Positions 10,811 through 18,974 of a DNA stretch of 64,000 nucleotides are shown piece by piece; positions within the stretch are counted from its first letter, which is position 1, and every line of letters starts with the position of its first letter. The translations under genes and the position numbers were made by a program. The notes beneath the pieces are model-generated. The model searched no databases. It was not told where the DNA came from and saw only the letters and a program-made list of their open reading frames with translations. The stretch is from contig QFPW01000005.1 in assembly GCA_003241785.1 (NCBI GenBank), positions 1-64,000 on the forward strand, written 5' to 3'. The DNA is from Rhodovulum sulfidophilum. GTDB taxonomy: Bacteria; Pseudomonadota; Alphaproteobacteria; Rhodobacterales; Rhodobacteraceae.

Positions 10811-11602
10811 TCATACCATGACGTCGCCGCCGTTCGGCGACAGCGTCTGACCGGCATAGAAGGCGGCGCCCACCTCCGACGCAAGCAGAAGCGCGGTCGG
10901 CGCGATCTCCTCGGGTTCGCCGAACCGGCCGACGGGCAGCTGCCCCATCTTCATCGCGCGCCACTCATCCGAGAGCTGGTTCAAGAGCGGCGTCTCCACC
11001 GGTCCGGGCGCGATGCCGTTCACCATGACATTGTGCGGCGCGCCCTCGTAGGACAAAGCGCGGGTGAGCCCCACGACCCCGGCCTTGGCCGCGACATAGG
11101 CGCTGAGGCCCGGCGCGCCCTTGTAGGCGAGCTGCGAGGCGATATTGACGATCCGGCCGTAGCGGCGCGCGATCATGCCCGGGTAGAAGGCGTGGCTGAC
11201 GAGGAAGACCCCGCGCAGGTTGACGCCGATCATCCGGTCCCAGTCGGCCACGGTCATCGCCTCGAACGGCTTGTCCCGCCCGCCGATGCCCGCGCAATTG
11301 ACGAGGATGTCGACGTCGCCCAGCGTCTCGCCGGCCCAGGCCGCCATGGCCGCGACGGCCGCCTCGTCCGCGACGTCGCATTCGATCGCCCGGAGCACGC
11401 GGCCCGCGGCCTCGAATTCGGCGGCCAGCGCCGACGCCCCCGCCGCGTCGCCGAGATGGCAGATCGCGATCTCCGCGCCGGCGGCGGCGAAGAGACGGGC
11501 GATCGCGGCGCCGATCCCGCGGCTGCCGCCGGTGACGAGCGCGCGCCGTCCGGCGAGCGAGAAGAGCGCGCCGGGCGCCGTCGTTTCCATGGTCGGGGTC
11601 AT
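10811..11602 (-). CDS. SDR-family oxidoreductase (FabG-like)
   Basis: NAD(P)-dependent short-chain dehydrogenase of 263 residues. It has the cofactor motif GGSRGIG, NCAGIGG in place of NNAG, the catalytic serine in NIASQ, YVAAK with the Tyr-Lys pair, and a C-terminal SPNGGDVMV matching the classical end of the family. It overlaps the epimerase gene by four bases (ATGA) and has GGAG just upstream of its start. In the amide operon it likely oxidises or reduces a hydroxy/keto group of the imported compound; it is not expected to be the fatty-acid FabG, since no fatty-acid genes are near. Confidence 0.88.
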   Translation of the reverse strand: MTPTMETTAPGALFSLAGRRALVTGGSRGIGAAIARLFAAAGAEIAICHLGDAAGASALAAEFEAAGRVLRAIECDVADEAAVAAMAAWAGETLGDVDILVNCAGIGGRDKPFEAMTVADWDRMIGVNLRGVFLVSHAFYPGMIARRYGRIVNIASQLAYKGAPGLSAYVAAKAGVVGLTRALSYEGAPHNVMVNGIAPGPVETPLLNQLSDEWRAMKMGQLPVGRFGEPEEIAPTALLLASEVGAAFYAGQTLSPNGGDVMV

Positions 11603-12519
11603 CGCGCCGCTCCTTGCCGCCCAAGCCAGTCCGCGTAGCCGCGCAGCCCGTCTTCGAGCGACACGGCGGGGACATATCCGAGATCGCGCGCGGCGGCCGA
11701 GATGTCGAAACGCTCCTGCCGCATGTCCCCCGGATCGTCGCCGGGCAGCACCTCGACTTTCGCGCCGGGGATCACGCGCATCACGGTCTCCGCGACCTCG
11801 CCGAGGGTCAGCCAGTCGCCGCCGGTGATGTTATAGGCCTGCCGCGGCAGGTTCGGACGGTCCAGCGCCGCGATCATCGCGCCCGCCACGTCGTCGATAT
11901 GCACGTACTGCCGCGGAAAGTCCCGGCCGTAGGGGATCGTCGTCGTCCGGCCCGCGGCCGCGTCGGTCAGCATTTCCCGGATGAGGCAGGCCGTCGCGCG
12001 CCGCGGCCCGTAGACCCAGCTGATGCGCAGGCTCACCGTATCGACCCCGAACTGCAGCTTGTAGGCGTTCATCACATGCTCGGCCGCGGCCTTCGACGCG
12101 CCATACATCGAATCCGGCACCATCACCGTGTCCTCCGGAACCGGGCCCGGCGGCGTAACGCCATAGGCGGTCGCGGTCGCGGCGAAGACGACGCGCACGC
12201 CGCCGATCACCCGCGCGAGCTCGCCGATATTGCCCGCGCCACCGATGTTGACGCGGATCATCTGGATCGGATGGTCGGGCGAGACCATCGGCCCGGAATA
12301 GGCGCCGCAATGCACGATGGCGCCGATCCGGTGGCGCCGCGCGATCGCGTGCAGGCCGTGGATATCGGTCACGTCGCATTCGCGCACCTCGCGGCCGTCG
12401 ATCGTGGCCGCCATCCGGTCGATCGCGATCACCGGCGTCCCGCGATCCTCCAGCCGGCGCCGCACGGCGTTGCCGATCAGCCCGATCGCCCCGGTCACCA
12501 GAACATGGTCTTCGCTCAT
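11599..12519 (-). CDS. NAD-dependent epimerase/dehydratase (extended SDR)
   Basis: Extended SDR of 306 residues with a Rossmann motif TGAIGLIG near residue 9, an aspartate (DVTDIHG) typical of cofactor or adenine contact, an FAATATAYG block holding the catalytic serine/threonine position, and Tyr-x3-Lys in MYGASK. Overall it looks like NAD-dependent sugar or uronate epimerase/dehydrogenase proteins rather than a GalE. The ATG overlaps the stop of the ABC ATPase gene. Its presence suggests the imported compound has a sugar or polyol portion in addition to an amide, but this is inference. Substrate unknown. Confidence 0.85.
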   Translation of the reverse strand: MSEDHVLVTGAIGLIGNAVRRRLEDRGTPVIAIDRMAATIDGREVRECDVTDIHGLHAIARRHRIGAIVHCGAYSGPMVSPDHPIQMIRVNIGGAGNIGELARVIGGVRVVFAATATAYGVTPPGPVPEDTVMVPDSMYGASKAAAEHVMNAYKLQFGVDTVSLRISWVYGPRRATACLIREMLTDAAAGRTTTIPYGRDFPRQYVHIDDVAGAMIAALDRPNLPRQAYNITGGDWLTLGEVAETVMRVIPGAKVEVLPGDDPGDMRQERFDISAAARDLGYVPAVSLEDGLRGYADWLGRQGAAR

Positions 12520-14138
12520 CCGTTCCCTCCCTGGGCCGTGAAATGCTCGATCGGCAGCTCGGCGTTGAGCAGCATGCGCGTGTAGTCATGCGACGGCGCG
12601 GCGAAGATCCGCTCCGTCTCGCCCATCTCGACGATCTTGCCATGGCGCATGACCGCGACGTTGTGCGCGAGCGAGCGCACCGAATTGAGGTCATGCGTGA
12701 TGAAGAGCGTCGCGAGCCGCATCTCGCGCTGCAGGTCGCGCACGAGATCGATGATCTGCGCCCTGACCCGAATGTCGAGCGCGGTCGTGGGCTCGTCGAA
12801 GACGACGAAGGCCGGACGGGTCGCGAGCGCGCGCGCCATGCCGACGCGCTTCTGCTCGCCGGCCGTGAGCTGGTGCGGAAAGGCCGCCGCGACCCGGGCC
12901 GGCAGCCGGACGAGATCGAGCATCTCGCGGACCCGCGCCCGTTTCGCCGCGGGGCTCGCCAGCGCGGGATCGAGCGCCAGCGGCTCGGCCACCAGCCGCT
13001 CCACGGTCCAGCGCGGATTGAGCGCGACATAGGGTTCCTGGAACACCATCTGGATATCGCGCCGCATCGTCCGGAAGGCGGTGTCGGGCAGGCCGAGGAC
13101 ATCCTGTCCCCGGAAGATCACCGCGCCGCTGTCGGACCCGAGCAGGCGCACCAGGCACTGCCCGACCGTGGTCTTGCCCGAGCCGCTTTCGCCCACCAGC
13201 GCCAGCGTCTCGCCGGGCGCGACGCGGAAGGACACGTCGTCGACCGCGCGGACCACATGGCCCGAGGATGTCTTGAAATGCTTGACGAGGTTCACGACCT
13301 CGACGAGCGGCTTCGCCGTCGCGGCGGTCTCCTCGACGCGCGCCATCGGCGCGGGCCGGGCGCGGGCGGCGGCGAGCAGCTCGGCCCCGTAGGGCGTCGC
13401 GGGCGCGCGCAGGAAATCGGAGGTCGCCGCCGTCTCGACGATGTGGCCGTCGCGCATGATCTCGACGCGGTCGCAGTAGCGCGCGACGATGCCGAGATCA
13501 TGGGTGATGATCACCGCGCCCATCCCGAGCTCGCGGCAGCGCGCGACCAGAAGATCGAGCACCTGCACCTGGATTGTCGCGTCGAGGCCGAGCGTCGCGT
13601 CGTCGGCGAGGATGACCCGCGGCTCGGCGACCAGCGCCATCGCGATCACCACGCGTTGCGCCATGCCGCCCGAGAGCTGGTGCGGATAGGCTTCCGCGCG
13701 CTTCTCGGGATCGACGATCCCGACCTTGCGGAACAGCTCGATCGCCGCCTCGCGCGCCTCCGCCGCGCCGAGACCCCGATGCGCGCGCAGGACATCCGCG
13801 ACCTGGGCGCCGACCACGCGCACCGGGTCGAGCAGGGATTTCGCATCCGTCCCGATCAGCGCCACGGTTCCGCCGCGCAGCACCCGGCGGGCGGGTTCCG
13901 ACAGGGTGGCCAGGTCCTGGCCCGCCACCCGGATGCTGCCCGAGACCACGCGGCCGTCGCCCGGCAGCAGGTCGAGCATCGCGCGGGCGAGAACGGATTT
14001 TCCCGCCCCGGTCTCGCCGACGATGCCGAGCACCTCGTCGGGCGCGAGCGTCAGCGAGACGCCGTGCAGCACGGTCTTCTCGCCATAGGCGATCGAGAGG
14101 TTCTCGACATCGAGCAGAGGCGTGTCGGCGGCCATCAT
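12516..14138 (-). CDS. Fused two-domain peptide-type ABC ATPase (DppD-DppF-like), asymmetric sites
   Basis: Energy-coupling subunit of the importer: 540 residues with two nucleotide-binding domains in one chain. NBD1 has Walker A GETGAGKS (41-48) and signature LSGGM (155-159), but its Q-loop Gln is Thr97 (LIGTDAKSL) and its Walker B ends ADD, with Asp180 in place of the catalytic Glu; His213 is kept. NBD2 has Walker A GESGSGKT (316-323), Q-loop FQEP (Gln367), Walker B FDEP with Glu449 and His482, but the signature is LTAGE (424-428). The degenerate Walker B and degenerate signature are on opposite domains, so one composite ATP site should be competent and the other impaired. It overlaps the permease gene as ATGA. 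Confidence 0.94.
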   Translation of the reverse strand: MMAADTPLLDVENLSIAYGEKTVLHGVSLTLAPDEVLGIVGETGAGKSVLARAMLDLLPGDGRVVSGSIRVAGQDLATLSEPARRVLRGGTVALIGTDAKSLLDPVRVVGAQVADVLRAHRGLGAAEAREAAIELFRKVGIVDPEKRAEAYPHQLSGGMAQRVVIAMALVAEPRVILADDATLGLDATIQVQVLDLLVARCRELGMGAVIITHDLGIVARYCDRVEIMRDGHIVETAATSDFLRAPATPYGAELLAAARARPAPMARVEETAATAKPLVEVVNLVKHFKTSSGHVVRAVDDVSFRVAPGETLALVGESGSGKTTVGQCLVRLLGSDSGAVIFRGQDVLGLPDTAFRTMRRDIQMVFQEPYVALNPRWTVERLVAEPLALDPALASPAAKRARVREMLDLVRLPARVAAAFPHQLTAGEQKRVGMARALATRPAFVVFDEPTTALDIRVRAQIIDLVRDLQREMRLATLFITHDLNSVRSLAHNVAVMRHGKIVEMGETERIFAAPSHDYTRMLLNAELPIEHFTAQGGNG

Positions 14139-14986
14139 CGCGCGCTCTCCCGGCGGGGGTCGATATAGTCGCGCACGGCGTCCGCCGTCAGCGCGAAGCT
14201 CAGGACCGAGAAGACGATCGCGAGGCCCGGGAACAGCGCGACCCACCAGATCCCGAGGATCATCTGCTGCGAGCCGACCGAGACCATCAGGCCCCATTCC
14301 GGCGTCGGCATCCGCACGCCGGCGCCGATGAAGGAAAGGCCCGCCGTCAGCAGGATCGCCATGCCGATCGAGATCGAGATCTGCACGATCGCGGGGCTGA
14401 GCGCGTTCGGCAGGATGTGCCGGAACATGATCATCCGGTCGGTCGCCCCGGAGCAGCGCGCCGCCGCGATGAACGGCCGATCGCGCAGCGACAGCGCCTC
14501 GGCGCGGATCAGCCGCGCGAAGATCGGGATGAACAGGACCGCGAGCACGATCGCGACGTTCCAGATCTCCTGCCCCATCACCGAGACGAGCGCCATGCCG
14601 AGCACGAAGACCGGGAAGGACTGCACGAAGTCGAGGACGCGCATCACGAGCGTGCTGGCCCAGCCGCGATAGAAGCCGACCAGCAGGCCGACCGGCACGC
14701 CGATGACGAAGGCGACGGTCACGGCGACGACCGAGATGAGCAGGTTGATCCGCGTGGCGAAGATGATGCGCGAATAGATGTCCATGCCCGAGACGTCGGT
14801 GCCGAGCCAGTGCTCGGCCGAAGGCGGCTGAAGCGAGGCGAGCGGGTTGGCGTCGACCGGCGAATGCGTGGCGAGCAGCGGCGCGAAGAGGATCGCCGCG
14901 GCCTGGACGACGAGCAGCGCGAGGCCGAGGAGCGCCGCCGGGCGGCGCGCGACGAAGGCGAGGAAATCGGTGACCTTTTTCATCAT
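14135..14986 (-). CDS. Peptide/nickel-type ABC permease (DppC-like)
   Basis: Inner-membrane permease of 283 residues: an N-terminal membrane segment (ALLGLALLVVQAAAILFAPLL), the OppC_N-type periplasmic stretch HWLGTDVSGMDIYSRII, then the BPD_transp_1 domain with five further hydrophobic helices. The EAA coupling loop is visible as RDRPFIAAARCSGATDRMI. It overlaps the ATPase gene downstream and follows the DppB-like permease by 6 bp, so the two form the heterodimeric channel. The transporter class carries peptides, amides, nickel chelates and some oligosaccharides; the substrate is inferred from the operon's amidohydrolases. Confidence 0.94.
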   Translation of the reverse strand: MMKKVTDFLAFVARRPAALLGLALLVVQAAAILFAPLLATHSPVDANPLASLQPPSAEHWLGTDVSGMDIYSRIIFATRINLLISVVAVTVAFVIGVPVGLLVGFYRGWASTLVMRVLDFVQSFPVFVLGMALVSVMGQEIWNVAIVLAVLFIPIFARLIRAEALSLRDRPFIAAARCSGATDRMIMFRHILPNALSPAIVQISISIGMAILLTAGLSFIGAGVRMPTPEWGLMVSVGSQQMILGIWWVALFPGLAIVFSVLSFALTADAVRDYIDPRRESAR

Positions 14987-14992
14987 CCGGCC

Positions 14993-16033
14993 TCAGGTCT
15001 CGATCCGGGGATCGGCGAGCTCGTAGAGGATGTCCACGACGAGATAGACGACGAGAATGAAGGCCGAGGCGACCAGCACGAAACCCTGGAGCGCGGGATA
15101 GTCGGAATAGGTCACCGCCTGCACCGCGTATTGCCCGAGCCCGCCCCAGGAGAAGATCGTCTCGACGAGCACCGCGGCGCCGAGCAGGAAGCCCGACAGA
15201 AAGCCCACCAGCGTGATGATCGGCGGCAGGCTGTTGCGCAGGGCGTTGCGCACCATCCAGCGCTGCGGCACGCCGCTCGCCCGCTGGTGGCGGATGAAAT
15301 CGGAGCGCCAGATCTCGGCGAAGGTCGTCTTGGTCATCTTCATGAGCGCGCCGGCGTTGACGATGGTGAGGGTGAGCACCGGCAGGATCAGGCGGCCCAC
15401 CGAGGAGGAGAGCGCGGCGAAATCGCCCGCCAGCAGCGAGTCGAAGGTGTAGAAGCCGGTCACGGTCGGGGGCGGCGTGACCATGGGATCGATCCGGCCG
15501 AAGGGCGCCGCGGCGATGCCGAACGTGCCGAAGAGAAAGAAGATCAGCAGCAGGCCGACCCAGAAATCGGGAATGGCGCCGGCGGCGAGGCCGTAGATCC
15601 GGCTGAAGTAATCCGCGATCCCGCCCGGCCGTGTCACCGCGATCACCGAGACCGAGACCGCGATCAGCACCGACAGCACCATGCTGTAGAAGATGAGCTC
15701 GAGCGTCGCCGGCGCGCGCTCCAGAAGGTCGGTCGCGACCGGGTTGGAGGTCAGCAGCGAAATGCCGAGGTCGCCGCGCAGCACCTGGCCGATGTAGTGG
15801 ATGAACTGCGCCCATAGCGACTGGTCGAGGCCGAGCTGGGCGCGCAGGTTCGCGATGCTCTCCGGCGTCGCCATGTTGCCGAGCATAACGAGGGCGGGAT
15901 CGCCGGGCAGCAGGCGCACGAGCATGAAGGTGACGAAGATCACCCCGAACATTTGCGGGACGACCATCGGCAGCCGGGAAAGAACGATGCGGAGCGGCCT
16001 CGGCAGGCGGCGCCAGGAAGCGGAGAGCGTCAT
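14993..16033 (-). CDS. Peptide/nickel-type ABC permease (DppB-like)
   Basis: Inner-membrane permease of 346 residues, the partner of the DppC-like protein. It begins with a membrane helix (MFGVIFVTFMLVRLLPGDPA), then the DppB/OppB periplasmic region including LGLDQSLWAQF, followed by the BPD_transp_1 domain and an EAA loop (RSDFIRHQRASGVPQRWM). Length is usual for the family. It lies 75 bp from the solute-binding protein gene and 6 bp from the next permease, in the standard binding protein-B-C-ATPase order. Confidence 0.94.
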   Translation of the reverse strand: MTLSASWRRLPRPLRIVLSRLPMVVPQMFGVIFVTFMLVRLLPGDPALVMLGNMATPESIANLRAQLGLDQSLWAQFIHYIGQVLRGDLGISLLTSNPVATDLLERAPATLELIFYSMVLSVLIAVSVSVIAVTRPGGIADYFSRIYGLAAGAIPDFWVGLLLIFFLFGTFGIAAAPFGRIDPMVTPPPTVTGFYTFDSLLAGDFAALSSSVGRLILPVLTLTIVNAGALMKMTKTTFAEIWRSDFIRHQRASGVPQRWMVRNALRNSLPPIITLVGFLSGFLLGAAVLVETIFSWGGLGQYAVQAVTYSDYPALQGFVLVASAFILVVYLVVDILYELADPRIET

Positions 16034-16108
16034 TTGGGGACCCCGGCCAGACGGAGAGGGGCCCGGCCGGACGCGCGCGCCGGCCGGGCTGTGGTCTTCA
16101 GAGCCGGC

Positions 16109-17755
16109 TCATTCCTTGTGGAAGTCGAACCAGGAATTGCCGTTCGGCGTGTACCAGGAATAGCCCTGCACGTTCGAACGGGTGGCGAGCTGGTAGCCGG
16201 GGTTGAAGAGGAACACCCAGGGCGCCTTCTCCATGGTGATCTGCTGCACCCGCTGCATGTCCGCGATGCGCTTCGGCTCGTCCGTGCTGGTGAGCGCGCT
16301 GTTGATCAGGGCGTCGACCTCGTCGTCCTGGAACCGCGAATAGTCGATCAGCGAGTTGCTGTTGAGCCACAGATTGGCGACGTAGGCGGCGTCGGGAACG
16401 ATCGCCATGTCGCGGAAGAAGTACATCGGGATCTCGCCCTTCGAGTAGCGCTCGACAAGCGTCGAGGCCGGCAGCTTCGACAGCGTCACGTCGACGCCGG
16501 CCTGCGCGAAGGCGGTCTTCAGGATGACCGCGATCTCCTCCTCGAGCTGGTCTCCGGTCCGGTAGCCGAGCTCGGTCGAGAACCCGTCCGGATAGCCGGC
16601 CTCGGCGAGCAGTTCCTTGGCCTTGGCGACGTCGGTCTCATAGGGGAAATAGGCGTCGGTGAAGGCCGGGTAGATCTCGGAGATCGGGCTCTTGGTGGGC
16701 CGCGCGGTCCCGAAATAGACCGCCTGGGCGATCTCGTCGCGCGGGACGAGGTAGTTCAGCGCCTGACGCACCCGGGGATCGTCGAAGGGCTTCGTCTCGT
16801 TCTGCATCTCGACGCGGTGGATGTAGTTGCCGAAGACCTTGTGCACCGAGACGCCCGGCATCTTCTCGACGAGCGCGAGCTCGCGCGGCGACAGGTATTC
16901 CGCGACGTCGACGGCGCCCGCCTGCAGCGCGGCGACGCGGTTGGCGGTGGTGGGCATCTCGCGGAAGATCACCTTCTTCAGCGCGGGGGCGCCCCGATAG
17001 TACTGCTCGTTGGCCTCGTAGATGATTTCCTGGCCCGGAGCGTATTTGGTCACCGAATAGGGGCCGAAGGAGGCGGAATTGCCGGCGAGCCAGCGCGCGC
17101 CCCAGGGATCCTCGGGCGTGACGTGCGTCTTCATCACGTCGGAGTCGAGAATGCCGATGTCGCTGTTGATCCAGAGCTTTTCCAGCAGCGGCGACGGCTT
17201 CGGGATCGTGACCTTCACCGTCATGTCGTCGATCTTCTCGAAGGCCGTCGTCGGATCCTCGATGTTGAGGATCTGCGTCATGTACCAGTGGAAGTTCGAC
17301 TTGAGGTTCCAGCCGCGCTCGAACGACCACATCACGTCGTCGGCGTCGAGCGGATTGCCGGCCGAGCTCACCACGCCGGGGCGCAGATGGAAGGTGATCG
17401 AGGTGAAGTCCGGCGACACTTCCCAGCTCTCGGCGAGCGCGCCTGTGATCTTGGAGAAATCCTCGTAGGACGTCCCGTCCTCGCCCGGCTTCATCTCATA
17501 GGCGAGCAGGCGCTCGTATACGTTGCGGCGCAGCTCGTGGACCGCCTCGGTCGGCGGGTATTCCTGGTCGAGCGATTCCGGCGTGCGCGGCCCGGCGACG
17601 ATCAGCGTCTCCTGAGCCGTCTGGGCGGCCGCCGGCATCGCCTGCCAGGCCAGCGCCGCCGCGGCGCCGATGACCGTCGTCCGGAGCAGCGCGCGGCGGG
17701 TCAAGGTCGCGAGCAGACGCGCCCCGCGGGGACGCGGATTGATCTCAGGTATCAC
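16109..17755 (-). CDS. Periplasmic solute-binding protein, family 5 (peptide-type)
   Basis: Substrate receptor of the importer, 548 residues, SBP_bac_5 (DppA/OppA) family. The N-terminal segment TRRALLRTT followed by a hydrophobic stretch and AAAQ looks like a twin-arginine or long Sec signal. Domain blocks such as GPRTPESLDQE, NVYERLLAYE and LRPGVVSSAGNPLDADDV fit family 5. The start is GTG at 17755, supported by AAGGGA immediately upstream. It is the first gene of the operon and faces the GntR regulator across 207 bp containing a repeat operator. Ligand class in family 5 is broad, so the compound cannot be named. Confidence 0.93.
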   Translation of the reverse strand: MIPEINPRPRGARLLATLTRRALLRTTVIGAAAALAWQAMPAAAQTAQETLIVAGPRTPESLDQEYPPTEAVHELRRNVYERLLAYEMKPGEDGTSYEDFSKITGALAESWEVSPDFTSITFHLRPGVVSSAGNPLDADDVMWSFERGWNLKSNFHWYMTQILNIEDPTTAFEKIDDMTVKVTIPKPSPLLEKLWINSDIGILDSDVMKTHVTPEDPWGARWLAGNSASFGPYSVTKYAPGQEIIYEANEQYYRGAPALKKVIFREMPTTANRVAALQAGAVDVAEYLSPRELALVEKMPGVSVHKVFGNYIHRVEMQNETKPFDDPRVRQALNYLVPRDEIAQAVYFGTARPTKSPISEIYPAFTDAYFPYETDVAKAKELLAEAGYPDGFSTELGYRTGDQLEEEIAVILKTAFAQAGVDVTLSKLPASTLVERYSKGEIPMYFFRDMAIVPDAAYVANLWLNSNSLIDYSRFQDDEVDALINSALTSTDEPKRIADMQRVQQITMEKAPWVFLFNPGYQLATRSNVQGYSWYTPNGNSWFDFHKE

Positions 17756-17826
17756 GGGCTATCCCTTCTGACTGATCATGATGGGTCGGCCGTCGCAGCG
17801 CCGCCAAGGCGTCTGGTCGGCCAACT

Positions 17827-17850
17827 TTGGATACAATCCTGGATCCAATC
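17827..17850. promoter_or_regulatory. Candidate GntR operator (near-perfect direct repeats)
   Basis: Between the divergent binding-protein and GntR genes, TGGATACAATC (17828-17838) is followed at 12-bp spacing by TGGATCCAATC (17840-17850), differing at one base. The outer ends also form an inverted repeat, TTGGAT to ATCCAA (17827-17832 and 17843-17848). Such short palindromic sites are usual for FCD-type GntR repressors. It is the only AT-containing block in this 207-bp gap. Confidence 0.6.
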
Positions 17851-17962
17851 GCAGCGGGTCAATTGCGTGACGGCTCCCGCGCGCATAAAAGGTGATGAAT
17901 GCACATCGTTTCCGCGGCGAATGCCGCGTTTTAAGGCGGCGGCGAGCGTCGATGGGTGAAGA

Positions 17963-18709
17963 ATGGGCTTGGAAGACGGCGGCCATCAGAACGAAGAGCC
18001 CCCGGCCGAACTGCGCCGCGGCTATGCCGAACGCGAGATCACCCGCCGCCTCATCTCGGCGATCTTCGAGCATCGCCTGCCGCCGGGCGCGCGTATCACC
18101 GAGGGGCAGCTCGCGGAAGCCTTCAGCGTCAGCCGCACCGTGGTGCGGCAGTCGATGAACCGGCTCTCCGAGATGGGCGTCTTCAAGAAGACGCCCAATC
18201 AGGGCTGCACCATCGCCGAACCGTCGCGGTTCGAGGCGCGGATGATGCTCGACACCCGCCTGATCATGGAGCCGCATATCGCGCATCTGGTGGCGAGGTC
18301 CTGGACGCCCGCCGGCCTGCGGATCCTGCGCGATCACCTCGCTCTCGAGGATACCGCGCGTCAGGCTCGGGATCGCTCGACGCTGGTCCGGCTGACCGGC
18401 GAATTCCACCTCAAGCTCGCCGAGATCACCGGCAACCCGTATCTCATCCGGATGACGACCGAGCTGCAGGTGCTGACCTGCCTCGCCATCCTGGTCCACG
18501 CGGAAAGCGAGACCGGCTGCCCCCGGGACGAGCACAGCATGATCGTCGACGCGATCGCGCGGCGGGACGGCGAGGCGGCGGCGGCGGCGATGACGCACCA
18601 CCTGCGCCATGTCGTCGAGGAGCTCCAGCTCGACCGCGCCGAACCGGAGCGCAACCTCGCGAGCGCGTTCCACTGGCTCAGCATCGGCGGCGTCGGCCGC
18701 CGGAAGTGA
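17963..18709 (+). CDS. GntR-family regulator, FCD (FadR) subfamily
   Basis: DNA-binding regulator of 248 residues with a winged helix at about 23-85 (EITRRLISAIFEHRLPPGAR, then VSRTVVRQSMNRL) and an all-helical FCD effector domain at about 92-225. The FCD metal-site histidines appear as His149 (EFH), His191 (EHS) and His213 (THH), so a metal-assisted carboxylate effector is expected for this family. The start at 17963 has GGTGAAG upstream. It is divergent from the eleven-gene amide operon and very likely controls it through the repeats at 17827-17850, probably as a repressor released by an operon substrate. Confidence 0.92.
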   Translation: MGLEDGGHQNEEPPAELRRGYAEREITRRLISAIFEHRLPPGARITEGQLAEAFSVSRTVVRQSMNRLSEMGVFKKTPNQGCTIAEPSRFEARMMLDTRLIMEPHIAHLVARSWTPAGLRILRDHLALEDTARQARDRSTLVRLTGEFHLKLAEITGNPYLIRMTTELQVLTCLAILVHAESETGCPRDEHSMIVDAIARRDGEAAAAAMTHHLRHVVEELQLDRAEPERNLASAFHWLSIGGVGRRK

Positions 18710-18782
18710 GTCCGCGCCGACCCGCCCGGGCGCGCGGGCGATCCGGTCGAAGGCGAAGACGAGGACCGGGCCGACCGAGGCG

Positions 18783-18797
18783 GCCCGCTTAGCGGGC
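18783..18797. terminator. Short hairpin between convergent regulators
   Basis: GCCCGC (18783-18788), loop TTA, GCGGGC (18792-18797) lies in the 265-bp gap between the convergent GntR and IclR-SMP-30 genes. Stem of six, no T-tract. A shared terminator is inferred from position only. Nothing else was recognised in this gap. Confidence 0.3.
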
Positions 18798-18974
18798 AGG
18801 TTCCGGCTCGCCTGGATCAGGGCGCGAGAAGGGCGAGCGGCAGCGAGGCAAACGTCATCGCGACGCCCATATCCGCCGATCGGCGCGGTTGATCCCGACG
18901 CCCCCTCCCCCGCGCTTCTTCCCCTCCGGCGCGGCCGGGACCTCCCAGCCCGGGCGTCAACGTCTCCGGGGAGG

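Noticed and set aside
10786..10884. Upstream start for the hydantoinase at 10884
   Set aside because: It would add 33 residues unlike the family and overlap the SDR gene by 74 bp, while the start at 10785 gives the standard MTDFDLVIRGG beginning.
15953..17959. A 668-codon plus-strand frame opposite the peptide binding protein
   Set aside because: The minus-strand frame encodes a recognisable family-5 binding protein with a signal peptide; the plus frame is an antisense shadow.
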